A stretch of DNA of 64,000 nt from Xanthobacter flavus (GTDB lineage Bacteria; Pseudomonadota; Alphaproteobacteria; Rhizobiales; Xanthobacteraceae), in assembly GCF_017875275.1 (NCBI RefSeq), contig NZ_JAGGML010000001.1, positions 2,625,001 through 2,689,000 of the forward strand, written 5' to 3'. The position numbers were made by a program, and so were the translations under genes. The first letter of the stretch is position 1, and each line of letters begins with the position of its first letter. Positions 50,872 through 63,890 of the stretch are shown one piece after another. The notes under the pieces were generated by a model that worked only from the letters and a program-made list of their open reading frames with translations, did no database searches and was not told where the DNA came from.

Positions 50872-52758
50872 ATGTCCACCAGCTTTTCCCGCGACCGTTC
50901 GCGCACCCTGCCGTTCGCTGCGGAGATCGGCGCCCTCGGCGTCGTCTTCGGCGATATCGGCACGAGCCCGCTCTACGCCCTCAAGCAGGGCGTCCTGGCC
51001 GTGGGCGGAACCAATTTCATCGGCGCCGACGTGCTCGGCCTGCTGTCCCTCATCACCTGGAGCATCATCCTCTCGGTGACGGTGAAGTACGTCTTCCTCG
51101 TGCTCCGGGCCGACAACGACGGCGAAGGCGGCATCCTCGCGCTCGTCACCCTGCTCGATCTCCATCGCAGCGCCATCGGGCTGAGGTGGTACCTGCTTGC
51201 GGCGGGCCTGCTTGGGGCCGCCATGCTCATCGGCGACGGCGTGCTCACCCCGGCCATCTCCGTGCTCTCGGCCATCGAAGGCCTGCAGGTCATCTCGCCG
51301 GAGCTGGAGCACTGGGTGGTGGCGCTCACCTGCCTGGTCTTGCTCGCCATCTTTTTTTCCCAGCGGCTCGGCACCGAGCGCATCGCTTCCTTCTTCGGTC
51401 CCGTGATGCTGCTGTGGTTCGGATCGCTGGCGGCGCTCGGCGTCTACGGCATCGTCCAGGCGCCGCAGGTGATCGCCGGCCTCGATCCGCGCCACGGCAT
51501 CATGCTGATGGTCGAGCATCCCGGGCTCGCCGGCGTCATCCTTGGCGCCTGCTTCCTGGCGGTGACGGGCGGCGAGGCGCTCTATGCGGACCTCGGCCAT
51601 TTCGGCCGGCCGGTCATCGCGCGGGCCTGGTTGTTCGTGGCCATGCCGGCGCTGCTGCTCAATTATTTCGGGCAGGGCGCGATCCTGCTGGTGGACCCGA
51701 GCGCGGTCCGCAATCCCTTCTACGACCTCTGCCCCGACATGTTCGACGTGCCGCTCTTGTTCCTCGCGACGGCGGCCACGGTGATCGCGTCCCAGTCGAT
51801 CATCACCGGCGTGTTCTCGCTGGCGAAGCAGGCCATCGAGCTGGGCTATCTGCCGCCCATGCGCATCCGCTACACCTCCGAGCACAACGAGCAGCACATC
51901 TATGTGGGCCGGCTGAACTGGCTGCTGATGATCGCCTGCATCGCGGTGGTGCTGGGCTTCGAGGCCTCCGAGCGGCTGGCCTCGGCCTACGGCATCGCGG
52001 TGGCGTTCGCGATGGTGACCACCTCCATCCTGTTCATCGCCCAGGTCAAGCGGGCGTGGGGCTGGCCCTCCTTCGCGGTGTGGGCCATGGCGGCCGGCCT
52101 GCTGACGGTGGACCTCGCCTTCGCCTCGGCCAACATGACGAAGATCCACGACGGTGGCTGGCTGCCGCTCTCCATCGCGGCGGTCATCATCTTCGTGATG
52201 GTCAGCTGGCGGCGCGGCCTCGAGGCCGTGGTGGCCCAGCAGGTGCGCTTCACCGAACCTCTCGACAATTTCGTCGCCCGCAAGGACCGGGTGAACGATG
52301 TCGAGGCGCCGCGCACTGCCATCTTTCTGTCTCGTGCGGGTGCGATGACGCCCGTGGCCCTTTCCCGAATGGCGGACCTGCTCAAGGTCCGGTTCGAGAA
52401 GGCGGTCATCGTCTCGGTCTGGATCGCCGCCCGTCCGCGGGTGTCGGTGGAGGACAGGGTCAAGGTGACCACCCTCAACGAGGGGTTCGTGCGGGTCGAT
52501 CTGCGGTTCGGCTACATGCAGCAGATCGACGTGCCGTCGGTGCTGGGTCCGGCGCTGAGCGCGCGGGGCATCGATCCGGACGCGGCGATCTATGTGATCG
52601 GCCACGAGCGGATCATCCCGCCCGATGAGGTCATCAAGCTGAGGGACGTGGTCGCCCACGTCTTCGCGTTCCTCGCGCGCAATGCCGAGCGCTCGGTCGA
52701 CCGTTTCGGCCTGCCGCGCGCCCGGACGGTGGAGATCGGCTATCCGGTGAAGCTCTGA
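50872..52758 (+). CDS. kup: Kup-family low-affinity potassium transporter
   Basis: The 628-residue protein has the N-terminal GALGVVFGDIGTSPLYALKQ signature, about 12 membrane helices up to residue 450, DNDGEGGILALVTLL, FLAVTGGEALYADLGHFGR and a C-terminal cytoplasmic domain. It imports K+ with protons. It begins 54 nt after the last stop in the intergenic region, with AGCCGCCCTCC upstream being a weak ribosome binding site. Length and motifs are normal. Confidence 0.95.
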   Translation: MSTSFSRDRSRTLPFAAEIGALGVVFGDIGTSPLYALKQGVLAVGGTNFIGADVLGLLSLITWSIILSVTVKYVFLVLRADNDGEGGILALVTLLDLHRSAIGLRWYLLAAGLLGAAMLIGDGVLTPAISVLSAIEGLQVISPELEHWVVALTCLVLLAIFFSQRLGTERIASFFGPVMLLWFGSLAALGVYGIVQAPQVIAGLDPRHGIMLMVEHPGLAGVILGACFLAVTGGEALYADLGHFGRPVIARAWLFVAMPALLLNYFGQGAILLVDPSAVRNPFYDLCPDMFDVPLLFLATAATVIASQSIITGVFSLAKQAIELGYLPPMRIRYTSEHNEQHIYVGRLNWLLMIACIAVVLGFEASERLASAYGIAVAFAMVTTSILFIAQVKRAWGWPSFAVWAMAAGLLTVDLAFASANMTKIHDGGWLPLSIAAVIIFVMVSWRRGLEAVVAQQVRFTEPLDNFVARKDRVNDVEAPRTAIFLSRAGAMTPVALSRMADLLKVRFEKAVIVSVWIAARPRVSVEDRVKVTTLNEGFVRVDLRFGYMQQIDVPSVLGPALSARGIDPDAAIYVIGHERIIPPDEVIKLRDVVAHVFAFLARNAERSVDRFGLPRARTVEIGYPVKL

Positions 52759-52942
52759 GCGTCCGCTCCGGCACCGGCGGCTCGTCCGATCCCAGCCTCA
52801 GGCAGGGCTTATAGTGTTTCACGAACCGAAAGACGGCCTGACCGCGATCGACGCGCCTCAAAAAAAGGCTCCCCATAGGGCAGGGGACCAAACTACAACA
52901 GGGGCGTCCGACGTCGTCGCGGGCGGGGGGAACGGTGACGAT

Positions 52943-53986
52943 ATGGCTGCGCGCACTCTGGCGGTGAGAGTATCGACGTTCTTCAAGGAGCGCGTGGGCC
53001 TGCATGGCCTTGGCTTCATCCTGAGCCTGATCGTGATCGCCTTTGCGGCGGTCGTGCTCTACCGGATGTTGCACAACCTCAAATGGTCGGATGTGCTGGA
53101 TGCCCTGCGCGAGAAGAATCCGCGCGACGTAGCCATCGCCTTCTTCCTGGTGGCCGGCGCCTATCTGACGCTCACCTTCTATGACTGGTTCGCTTTGCGC
53201 ACCATCGGCAAGGGCCATGTGCCCTATCGCACGGCGGCGCTGGCCGGCTTCTGCTCCTATTCGGTGGGCCACAACGTGGGCTTCACCGTCTTCACCGGCG
53301 GCTCGGTGCGCTACCGCATCTATTCCGCCTGGGGCCTCGGCGCCATCGACGTGGCGAAGATCTGCTTCGTGGCCGGCCTCACCTTCTGGCTCGGCAACAT
53401 CGCCGTGCTCGGCCTCGGCATCACGCTGCACCCCGAGGCGGCCACCGCCGTGGACCAGCTGCCGCCCTTCGTGAACCGGCTCATCGGCGTCGGCGCCTTG
53501 TGCGCGCTGGTGGCCTACATCACCTGGGTGTCGCTGGCGCCACGCACCATCGGCCGCTCGAGCTGGTTCGTCACGCTGCCGCGCGGCCCCACCACCCTGT
53601 TGCAGGTGGGCATCGGCATCCTCGACCTCAGCCTGTGCGCGGCCGCCATGTACATGCTGATGCCGGCCTCGCCCTATATCGACCCCATCAGCCTGTCGGT
53701 CATCTTCGTCACCGCCACCCTGCTCGGCTTCGCGAGCCACGCGCCGGGCGGTCTCGGGGTGTTCGACGCGGCGCTGCTGGTCGCGCTGCCGCAGTTCGAC
53801 AAGGCGGAACTGCTCGGCGCGCTGCTGGTGTTCCGGCTGTTCTATTACATCGTGCCGTTCGCCTTCGCCCTGACCCTGCTCGGCGCGCGCGAACTTAGCC
53901 TGCGCCTGGCCGGCAAGGAGCAGGCCGCCGCCGCGAAGGCCGAGGCGGAAGCAAGGGCCGCCGCGTCCAAGACGCCGGCGGAGTAG
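52943..53986 (+). CDS. Lysylphosphatidylglycerol-synthase-type membrane protein (UPF0104)
   Basis: The 347-residue protein has about eight membrane helices and the UPF0104/MprF-flippase pattern: FCSYSVGHNVGFTVFTGGSV, RYRIYSAWGLGAIDVAKICF, and GFASHAPGGLGVFDAALLVA. It lacks the soluble aminoacyl-transferase domain of MprF, so it probably handles lipid flipping or hopanoid transport rather than lysylation. The ATG at 52943 fits the first helix; a GTG at 52814 would add 43 hydrophilic residues. It has an Ala-rich acidic C-terminus. Confidence 0.78.
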   Translation: MAARTLAVRVSTFFKERVGLHGLGFILSLIVIAFAAVVLYRMLHNLKWSDVLDALREKNPRDVAIAFFLVAGAYLTLTFYDWFALRTIGKGHVPYRTAALAGFCSYSVGHNVGFTVFTGGSVRYRIYSAWGLGAIDVAKICFVAGLTFWLGNIAVLGLGITLHPEAATAVDQLPPFVNRLIGVGALCALVAYITWVSLAPRTIGRSSWFVTLPRGPTTLLQVGIGILDLSLCAAAMYMLMPASPYIDPISLSVIFVTATLLGFASHAPGGLGVFDAALLVALPQFDKAELLGALLVFRLFYYIVPFAFALTLLGARELSLRLAGKEQAAAAKAEAEARAAASKTPAE

Positions 53987-54070
53987 GCAAGTTCAACGTC
54001 CGATTTGCCGGTGTTAACCGGCGGCACGGCCGCCGGAGCCGTTGCCAACGCCGTGCATCCGATATAAAAA

Positions 54071-54082
54071 GCGAGCGCTCGC
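54071..54082. promoter_or_regulatory. Perfect 12-bp palindrome upstream of acyl-CoA dehydrogenase
   Basis: GCGAGCGCTCGC is a perfect palindrome flanked by A5 on the left and TCGTTTTT on the right, 33 nt before the start of the dehydrogenase gene. It is a likely repressor operator, and the TetR gene behind the pair is the natural candidate. Confidence 0.6.
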
Positions 54083-54114
54083 TCGTTTTTCTGATCGCAC
54101 CTGAGGGCGCATCC

Positions 54115-55328
<1,214 letters not shown>

Positions 55329-55332
<4 letters not shown>

Positions 55333-56345
55333 GCGATCAGACCTCCTCCCTCGGCTTCGATTCCGCCGCGCTGGATGCGTGGCTCAAGGCCCGCGTGCCT
55401 GGTCTCTCCGGCGCGCCGCGCTTCGAGGCCATTTCCGGCGGGCAATCCAACCCCACCTTCTTCGTCACCTATGACGATCGCGCCCTCGTGCTGCGCAAGC
55501 AGCCACCGGGCGAGCTTCTGCCGTCCGCCCATGCGGTGGATCGCGAATACCGCATCATGCACGCCCTGGCCGGCACCGGCGTGCCGGTGCCGCCCGTGCT
55601 CGCTTTGTGCGAGGACAGGTCCGTCATCGGCACCCTCTTCTATGTCATGGAGAAGGTGGACGGCCGCGTCTTCCATGACTGCACCCTGCCCGGCGTGACG
55701 CCGCAGGAGCGCCGGGCCATGTACGCGGCCATGGCGCAGACGCTGGCAGCGTTGCACAACGTGGACCCCGCCGCCGTCGGGCTGTCCGACTTCGGCCGCC
55801 CCGGCAATTATTTCAGCCGCCAGATCGCCCGCTGGACCCGCCAGTGGGACCTCTCCAAGACCCGCGAGGACGCCAACATCGACCGCCTCGTGGCCTGGCT
55901 GCCGGAGCATGTGCCGGCGGACGAGACCAGCCGCATCGCCCATGGCGACTACCGCATCGGCAACCTCATGTTCCATCCCACCCGGCCCGAGGTCGTGGCG
56001 GTGCTGGACTGGGAATTGTCGACGCTCGGCCATCCCCTCGCGGACCTCGCCCATTGCGCCATGGCCTGGGTGTCGCGGCCGGAGGAATATGGCGGCATCG
56101 ACGGGCTCGACCTCGATGCGCTGGGCATTCCCGCCCGTGCCGATTTCGTCGAGGCCTATCAGGCCGCCGCGACCCACGGGGCGCAGCTGACCGCCTTCCA
56201 CATGGCGTTCGCCTTATTCCGTTGGGCGGTGATCTTCGAAGGCATCGCAGCGCGGGCCAGGGCCGGCAATGCGGCAGCCGAGGGCGCGGCAGATACCGGC
56301 CGCCTCGCCGAAGCCTTCGCCGCGCGGGCGGCGGCCTTCACCTGA
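55329..56345 (+). CDS. Aminoglycoside-phosphotransferase-fold kinase (ACAD10/11 partner)
   Basis: The 338-residue protein has an APH fold: ISGGQSNPTFFVTYDDRALV, LRKQPPGELLPSAHAVDREY, the catalytic loop SRIAHGDYRIGNLMFHPTRP and the metal site AVLDWELSTLGHPLADLAHC. It starts with GTG at 55329, overlapping the dehydrogenase stop. In human ACAD10/11 the kinase domain phosphorylates 4-hydroxyacyl-CoA before the dehydrogenase acts; a similar joint role is likely. It is not an antibiotic resistance gene. Confidence 0.9.
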
Positions 56346-56348
56346 GCG

Positions 56349-57062
56349 TCAGGCCAGCGCCTTCAGCACGAAGGCGTTGACCTTTTCCGCATAGGCCGGA
56401 GCCTCGATGCCGCGCTCACGGTATTTGCTGCGCTTCACATACCAGTCCTGCAGCAGCGGCTTGATGAGCGTCGCCGCAAACAGCGGATCGCCCGCGGCGA
56501 ACGTGCCCTGTCCCATGCCTTCCGCGATGGCGTCGGCGAGGATGCGCTCGGTGGTGCGCTCGCTCTCCACCGCGCGCTTGCGGGCTTCGGGCGGGAAGGC
56601 CTTCGCCTCCATGTAGGCGAAGACGAACCAGGGGTGCATGGCCTCGGTCAGGAGGATGTGCCGCTCGATGAGCCAGGCGAGGTGCCGGGCCGGGTCCGCG
56701 CGCACCGCCTGCGGCGCTCCGGCGAGGGCGCCTTCCGCCGCCTCTGCCACCTCCTCCAGAATCATGAGGAGCAGCGTGTCCTTGCTGTCGAGGTAGGAAT
56801 AGAGCCCGCCCATGCTGAGGCCGGATTCCTCCGCCAGTTGGCGCAGCGTCATGGCGTGGAAGCCGTGGCGGTTGGCGAGCGTCAGCGCCGCGCCGAGGAT
56901 GCGGGCGAGATTGGCTACCGCAAGATGCGGCTTGCGCACCTTGATGGTGTCGCGATGGCGGGCAAGGATGCGCGCGGCGCTGGCCTCGAGGGAATGATCC
57001 GGCGCCTGGGATGCCAATGGGGATGCCGCGATCCGCGCGTCCGTCGCCTGTTCCTCGCCCAA
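56349..57062 (-). CDS. TetR-family transcriptional regulator
   Basis: The protein has a TetR helix-turn-helix ([53 protein letters not shown]) and a helical ligand domain. No ATG lies near the expected start; TTG at 57062 is used here and a longer frame from 57224 is less likely. The gene converges with the dehydrogenase/kinase pair, 3 nt from its end, and is divergent from the glucan exporter. It probably represses the pair through the palindrome at 54071, with an acyl-CoA as ligand. Confidence 0.82.
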   Translation of the reverse strand: MGEEQATDARIAASPLASQAPDHSLEASAARILARHRDTIKVRKPHLAVANLARILGAALTLANRHGFHAMTLRQLAEESGLSMGGLYSYLDSKDTLLLMILEEVAEAAEGALAGAPQAVRADPARHLAWLIERHILLTEAMHPWFVFAYMEAKAFPPEARKRAVESERTTERILADAIAEGMGQGTFAAGDPLFAATLIKPLLQDWYVKRSKYRERGIEAPAYAEKVNAFVLKALA

Positions 57063-57222
57063 TCGAGACCCCCGCCAAAGCTGTCCGCAGACTGCGGGCG
57101 GCCCGCCGAATGTCAAGCGAGGCGCTGCCTGCCCGGGCGCGGCACGGGGGCATTTGTCCCATCCCCTTGCAACATGGCCCCGCCTTCGCTTTTGTGGCGC
57201 AAAGGGACCGGAGCCCGTCCGC

Positions 57223-59019
57223 ATGAGCCTTCTGCGCGTCTATGCCCGCACCATCAGCCTCCTCGGACCGGAGGCCCGGCTGGGGGCGCTGCTGGCTGGC
57301 TCGAACCTCGCCCTGGCGGTGTCCCAGTTCGCCGAGCCCATCCTGTTCGGCCGCATCATCGATGCGCTGGCCACCGCCCAGGCCGCCCAGCGGTTGCCGC
57401 ACACCGACGACCTCGTGCCGCTGCTCGCGGCCTGGGTGTGCTTCGGCCTGTTCAACATCGGCGCCGGCGTGCTGATCTCGCTCCACGCCGACCGCCTCTC
57501 CCACCGGCGCCGGCTGGGCGTGCTGACGCAATATTTCGAGCATGTGCTGCAACTGCCGCTGAGCTTCCACGGGGAAACCCATTCCGGCCGCCTGCTGAAG
57601 GTGATGCTGGAAGGCGTCGACGCCCTGTGGGGGCTCTGGCTGTCCTTCTTCCGGGAGGATTGCGCGGCGATCCTCTCCCTCATCATCCTCGTTCCGGTGG
57701 GCATCTACCTCAACTGGCGGCTGGGGCTGGTGCTGATCGTGCTGATGGCGGTGTTCGGCGCCGTTACCGCTTATGTCATCCGCCGCACCGAGGCCATGCA
57801 GCGGCAGGTGGAGGAATACAATTCCGACCTCGCCGAGCAGACCTCCGACGCGCTGGGCAACGTGGCGGTGATCCAGAGCTACACCCGCACCGAGGCCGAG
57901 GTCTCGGGCCTCCGCGACACGGTGAACCGGGTGCTGGCGGTGCAGATTCCGGTGCTGTCGTGGTGGGCCATGGTGTCCATGGCCACCAAGGCGGCGACCA
58001 CCCTCACCATCCTCGCCATCCTGCTCATCGGCACGTGGCTCTACATGCAGGGCCTCGCCAACATCGGCGACATCGTCACCTATGTCGCCTTCGCCAACAT
58101 GCTCATCGGCCGCCTCGACCACACCGTGTCCTTCTTCAACCGGCTGATGATGTCGGCGCCGCAGCTCGCCCAGTTCTTCGATGTGCTGGACACGGTGGGC
58201 GCGGTGCGCGACCGGCCGGGGGCCAAGCCCCTGCCGCCGGTGAAGGGCGACGTGACGTTCGACGACGTGTCCTTCTCCTATGACGGCAAGCGCACGGCGG
58301 TGGCGGACGTGTCGTTCCACGCCGAGCCCGGCCAGACCTTCGCTTTCGTCGGCACGACTGGCGCGGGCAAGTCCACCGCCCTCGCCTTGCTGCACCGGGT
58401 GTTCGACCCCCAATCGGGCGCCATCCGCATCGACGGCGAGGACATCCGGGACGTCACGCTCTCCTCCCTGCGCCACGCCATCGGCGTGGTGTTCCAGGAG
58501 CCGCTGCTGTTCAACCGCTCCATCGCCGACAACCTCAGGGTGGGCAAGCCCGACGCCACCGAGGCGGAGATGCGCGAGGCGCTGGCCCGCGCGCAGGCGC
58601 TGGAGCTGGTGGAGCGCAACCCGCTCGGCCTCCAGGCGGTGGTGGGTGAGCGCGGCCGCGCGCTTTCCGGCGGCGAGCGCCAGCGCCTGTCCATCGCCCG
58701 CGCGCTGCTCAAGAACCCGCCCATCCTGATCCTCGACGAGGCGACCAGCGCGCTGGACGCGGCCACCGAAGTGAAGGTGCAGGCGGCGCTGGACGAGGTG
58801 ATGAAGGGCCGCACCACCTTCGTCATCGCCCACCGCCTCGCCACCGTGCGCAATGCCGACCGCATCCTGGTGTTCGAGCATGGGCAGGTGGTGGAGGCCG
58901 GCACGTTCGAGGAGCTGGTGCGCCTTGGTGGACGCTTCGCGGCGCTCGCCCGCGCACAGTTCATGGCAGGCGCGGAAGAGACCGAGCGGCCGGCGTCGGC
59001 GTTGATCGTCGAGACGTGA
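57223..59019 (+). CDS. ndvA: Cyclic beta-glucan ABC exporter (NdvA/ChvA-like)
   Basis: The 598-residue protein fuses an ABC membrane domain (six helices; [20 protein letters not shown] opening, [20 protein letters not shown]) with an ATPase domain: Walker [15 protein letters not shown], signature [18 protein letters not shown], Walker [17 protein letters not shown]. The N-terminus and overall length match NdvA/ChvA, which exports cyclic beta-1,2-glucan to the periplasm in rhizobia and relatives. The glucan synthase gene is not in the window, so the substrate is inferred from family. Confidence 0.88.
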   Translation: MSLLRVYARTISLLGPEARLGALLAGSNLALAVSQFAEPILFGRIIDALATAQAAQRLPHTDDLVPLLAAWVCFGLFNIGAGVLISLHADRLSHRRRLGVLTQYFEHVLQLPLSFHGETHSGRLLKVMLEGVDALWGLWLSFFREDCAAILSLIILVPVGIYLNWRLGLVLIVLMAVFGAVTAYVIRRTEAMQRQVEEYNSDLAEQTSDALGNVAVIQSYTRTEAEVSGLRDTVNRVLAVQIPVLSWWAMVSMATKAATTLTILAILLIGTWLYMQGLANIGDIVTYVAFANMLIGRLDHTVSFFNRLMMSAPQLAQFFDVLDTVGAVRDRPGAKPLPPVKGDVTFDDVSFSYDGKRTAVADVSFHAEPGQTFAFVGTTGAGKSTALALLHRVFDPQSGAIRIDGEDIRDVTLSSLRHAIGVVFQEPLLFNRSIADNLRVGKPDATEAEMREALARAQALELVERNPLGLQAVVGERGRALSGGERQRLSIARALLKNPPILILDEATSALDAATEVKVQAALDEVMKGRTTFVIAHRLATVRNADRILVFEHGQVVEAGTFEELVRLGGRFAALARAQFMAGAEETERPASALIVET

Positions 59020-59241
59020 ACCAGCGCGGCGGCTCGGGGTTGCGTACCGTCAAGGACAAGCTGAAGTCTTCGTCGTAAAGGTTTCGCGCATTAAAGGAGT
59101 AGGGCAGAATTGTGGCAGACTAGGCGAGGCTTCGACCTGTGCCGCATCGGCCGTGCGCCCCATTGCGCCTTTTCCGCGCAAGCGAAACCGGTTATGGAAG
59201 GGCAGTTCCTGCGCGCGATTTCTCAACAGGGAGCGGATCGG

Positions 59242-60606
59242 TTGGCGCCCACGACATCACGTTTCGCCCTCCGAGCCTCGTTTATCGGCTGCCTGCTGGC
59301 CGTTTTCGGGCTCGTGCTCGCCGCCGCCGCCCCGGCCCGTGCCAATCCGATCCTGCTGGTTGAGGCCGATACCGGCCGGGTGATCGAGCAGAAGGAGGCC
59401 GGGCGCCCCTGGCATCCCGCTTCCGTCACCAAGCTGATGACGGTCTATGTGGCGCTCAACGCCGTGCGCAACGGCCGGCTGAAGTTCGATACGCCCATCC
59501 CCGTCTCGCCTGCGGCGGCGTCGCAGCAGCCGTCCAAGATGGGCTTCAAGGTGGGCACCGTCGTCACCCTCGACAACGCCCTGAAGATGGTTCTGGTGAA
59601 GTCGGCCAACGACATGGCCTGGCTGGTGGGCGAGGGGGTCGCCGGCTCCATGCCTGCCTTCGTCGCCGAGATGAATGCCACCGCCGCCCACCTCGGCATG
59701 ACCGGCACCCATTTCGAGAACCCCAACGGCCTGCCGGACCCCGACCAGGTGACCACGGCCCGCGATCTCGCCATCCTGGCGCGCGCCATCATCTATCATT
59801 TCCCGGAGCAGGAGGCCCTGTTCCGCATCCCCGCCATCAAGATCGGCAAGGTGGTTCTGCGCAACTACAACCGCCTGATCGACCGCTATCCCGGCGCGGA
59901 CGGCATGAAGACCGGCTTCGTCTGCGGCTCCGGCTACAATCTCGTCGCCACCGCGACGCGCGGCAACAAGCGCCTCATCGCCGTCATTCTCGGCGCCCGC
60001 TCCGGCACCGCCCGCACCGAGCAGGCTGCGCTGCTGTTCGAGAAGGGCTTCCAGTCGTCCTGGTCGGTGTTCGGCGCCGCCGCCCCGCTCCTGTCCGCAA
60101 TCCCCAACAGCAGCGGGCCGATCTATGACATGCGGGCCGAGGTGTGCGGCGGCAAGCGCGCCGTGACCGCGTCCGAGGCGGACGACGAGCCCGATCCGCA
60201 GGCGAGCTCCAGCTTCTCCTTCGCGACGCCCGCGCTGCCCAAGTCCGGCGCCGAGCTGCTGCAGACCCTGCCGCCCTCCATGCCGCCCGTTCCGGTCTAT
60301 GTGGGCACGCGCAACGCGGTGGAGGACTACGCCACCGCCTACGAGCCCGATCCGCCGAAGAAGCCCAAGGCGGCTGCCGGATCGAAGCCCGACAGCAAGT
60401 CCGCCGCCACCTCCGACAAGCCCAAGGCCAGCGGGGACAAGCCCAGCGGGGATGCGAAGAAGCCGGCCTCCGCCGAAAAGAAGCAGGTGCAGCCGCAGGG
60501 CGCCGTCGCTGCCGGAAGCACGGCCACGCCGAAGCCCAAGCCCAAGCCGGCCCCCGCGCCCGCCAAACCCGAGGCAACCGCACCGGCCCCCAAACCGGCG
60601 ACGTAG
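59242..60606 (+). CDS. D-alanyl-D-alanine carboxypeptidase (penicillin-binding protein)
   Basis: The protein of about 454 residues has a signal peptide (ASFIGCLLAVFGLVLAAAAP, cleavage after ARA), the three active-site motifs SVTK, SAND and KTG (in PGADGMKTGFVCGSGYNLVA) and a long Lys/Ala/Pro-rich C-terminal tail in place of a membrane anchor. It trims peptidoglycan stem peptides. GGGAG is 7 nt before the TTG at 59242; an ATG at 59194 would give an overlong signal. The tail (KPKPKPAPAPAKPEATAPA) is low-complexity. Confidence 0.88.
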   Translation: MAPTTSRFALRASFIGCLLAVFGLVLAAAAPARANPILLVEADTGRVIEQKEAGRPWHPASVTKLMTVYVALNAVRNGRLKFDTPIPVSPAAASQQPSKMGFKVGTVVTLDNALKMVLVKSANDMAWLVGEGVAGSMPAFVAEMNATAAHLGMTGTHFENPNGLPDPDQVTTARDLAILARAIIYHFPEQEALFRIPAIKIGKVVLRNYNRLIDRYPGADGMKTGFVCGSGYNLVATATRGNKRLIAVILGARSGTARTEQAALLFEKGFQSSWSVFGAAAPLLSAIPNSSGPIYDMRAEVCGGKRAVTASEADDEPDPQASSSFSFATPALPKSGAELLQTLPPSMPPVPVYVGTRNAVEDYATAYEPDPPKKPKAAAGSKPDSKSAATSDKPKASGDKPSGDAKKPASAEKKQVQPQGAVAAGSTATPKPKPKPAPAPAKPEATAPAPKPAT

Positions 60607-60773
60607 ATCGCCGGCCAACCCTGGCGTTTCGGAGACGCTGGTCGCCGGTTCCTCGCAGAACATCGGCGACATAAGGCGGCAGGTCTTCGCCTGCTGCCAA
60701 CCGCACTCTTGACCCCGCAGACCGTCTCGTAGAGGCAGGGAGGCAATCCATCCCTCCTGCCGGGAAACGTCCC

Positions 60774-61939
<1,166 letters not shown>

Positions 61940-61943
<4 letters not shown>

Positions 61944-62497
61944 GCGCCCGCGTCCCCACATCCGAAGCGGTGCTCTCCTTCTGGCAGGCCGCCGGCCGCG
62001 AGAAGTGGTTCGGCGGCGGCCCGGCCTTCGACGCCGAGGTCCGCGACGCCCTGCTGCCAGCCCATGAGGCGGCGGCGGCAAGCGCTCTCGACGGCTGGCA
62101 GGGCACCGCGCCCGGCGCGCTCGCCCGCATCATCCTGCTGGATCAGGTGCCGCGGAACGTTTTCCGGGGCACGCCGCAGGCCTTCGCCACGGATGCCATG
62201 GCGCTGGCGGCGGCTCAGAAGGCGCTGGATCGGGGGTTCGACAAGGACCCGTCCATTCCCGATGCGCTGCGCAGCTTCTTCTATCTGCCCTTCATGCATG
62301 CCGAGGACCGGGCGGCGCAGGCGAGATGCGTCGCGCTCTATCGTGCTTTGGGGCAGGAGGAGGGTGTGCGCTATGCCCTCATCCACCAGGAGTGCATCGA
62401 CCGTTTCGGCCGTTTCCCCCATCGCAATGTCATCCTCGGCCGCGCGACCACGCCGGAAGAGGCAGACTATCTCGCGAACGGCGGCTTCAGCGGCTGA
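61940..62497 (+). CDS. DUF924 family protein
   Basis: The 185-residue protein has the DUF924 pattern: VLSFWQAAGREKWFGGGPAF, LARIILLDQVPRNVFRGTPQ, FFYLPFMHAEDRAAQARCVA and HQECIDRFGRFPHRNVILGR. The family is all-helical and uncharacterised. It is translationally coupled to the CobW-like gene (ATGA overlap) and overlaps the flavoprotein gene tail to tail by 11 nt. Confidence 0.88.
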
Positions 62498-63749
62498 GGC
62501 GGGCCTTTGCGCCTTCTCCGACGGTCCGGCCGGTGGCGATGACCGCCTGAAGGAGATACCCGCCGGTGGGCGCCTCCCAATCCAGCATCTCGCCGGCAAC
62601 GAACACCGGCGGCAGATGGGGCGGCAGTCCGAGCAGCGAAAAGTCCGGGCCGATGCAATCCCAGGCGATGCCGCCGGCGGACGAGATCGCCCGTTCCAGC
62701 CCGGCATGCCCGATGACGGTCAGCGGCAACGCCTTGATGAGGCGGGCGAGCGTCGCCGGATCAGGCCGCGCGGGGCCGGTCGCCTCGCGGATGAGCCCCA
62801 CCGCCACCGGCGCGAGCCCCGCCGCCTTGCGCAGGAAGGTGGAGAGCGAGGCGCTGCCCGGCCCGCCGCCGAGCCGCTTCGCCAGCTCTGCGCCGTCGAG
62901 GTCGGGCCGTAGATCCACGTGCAGGATCACGGGGCCGTCCGCCAGCGCCCGCCGGAGCGGCGCAGAGAGGGCGTAGACGGCCCCGCCTTCCAGCCCGGAC
63001 GCGCTCACCATGGCCTCGCCCTTCACCGTCACGCCGTTGAAGGTGAGGGCGATGCGCTTCAGCGGCGTGCCGGCGAACTTCTGCCGGAAGACCTCGGACC
63101 ATGGGACGAGAACGCCCATATTGGCCGGCACGAAATTCTTCACCGCCACGCCGAGGGCTCGCAGCGCCGGAACGAACCCGCCATCCGATCCCAGCCGCGG
63201 CCAGGAGGCGCCGCCGAGGGCGAGGATGACGGCATCCGCCTTCACCTCGGCCAGTCCGTCCGGCGTCTCGAACAGCAGGGCACCGGCGGCGTCGAAGCCC
63301 CGCCAGTCATGGCGGGGATGGAAGGTGACGCCGTTTGCCGCCAGCCGGCCCAGCCAGGCGCGCAGCAAAGGTGAGGCCTTGAAACTCTTCGGGAAAACGC
63401 GGCCGCTGGAGCCGACGAACGTCTCCTCCCCCAGCCCCGCCGCCCAGTCGCGCAGCGCCTGCGGCGGGAACGCGGCCAGCGCGGGGGCGAGGCGTTCCGC
63501 CGCCGTGCCGTAGCGGGCGAGGAAGGCGTCGGCCGGCTCGGAATGGGTGAGGTTGAGCCCGCCGCGCCCCGCCATCAGGAATTTCCGCGCGGCGGATGGC
63601 ATGCGGTCGTAGAGCGCCACCCGCATCCCCGCCGCTGACAACACCTCCGCGGCCGCGAGCCCGGCGGGGCCGGCGCCGACGATGGCGATGTAGGGGGAAG
63701 GCTGGGTCACGATCTGGTCCAAGGTTTGGGGGCGACCGGGTGTAAGCAC
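62487..63749 (-). CDS. TIGR03862-type NAD(P)/FAD-dependent flavoprotein
   Basis: The protein of about 420 residues has the FAD motif YIAIVGAGPAGLAAAEVLSA, ARKFLMAGRGGLNLTHSEPA, ADAVILALGGASWPRLGSDG and the end VAGEMLDWEAPTGGYLLQAV, which is the HI0933/TIGR03862 flavoprotein family, related to BaiN. The substrate is unknown. GTG starts at 63749 (with GGAG upstream) and 63707 are both possible. Confidence 0.88.
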   Translation of the reverse strand: MLTPGRPQTLDQIVTQPSPYIAIVGAGPAGLAAAEVLSAAGMRVALYDRMPSAARKFLMAGRGGLNLTHSEPADAFLARYGTAAERLAPALAAFPPQALRDWAAGLGEETFVGSSGRVFPKSFKASPLLRAWLGRLAANGVTFHPRHDWRGFDAAGALLFETPDGLAEVKADAVILALGGASWPRLGSDGGFVPALRALGVAVKNFVPANMGVLVPWSEVFRQKFAGTPLKRIALTFNGVTVKGEAMVSASGLEGGAVYALSAPLRRALADGPVILHVDLRPDLDGAELAKRLGGGPGSASLSTFLRKAAGLAPVAVGLIREATGPARPDPATLARLIKALPLTVIGHAGLERAISSAGGIAWDCIGPDFSLLGLPPHLPPVFVAGEMLDWEAPTGGYLLQAVIATGRTVGEGAKARLSR

Positions 63750-63890
63750 GGCCGGGCTCCGGACGCCAGCATTCTCGGCTCTGCGGCCTGCAAAGCCGTG
63801 GACGGCGGGGATTTGGCGCAGCGGCCATCGACGTGCGGGCGCGCGATGCTATGTATGGGACAGGCCAGCGACGGCCCCGAAGGCAGCCAG

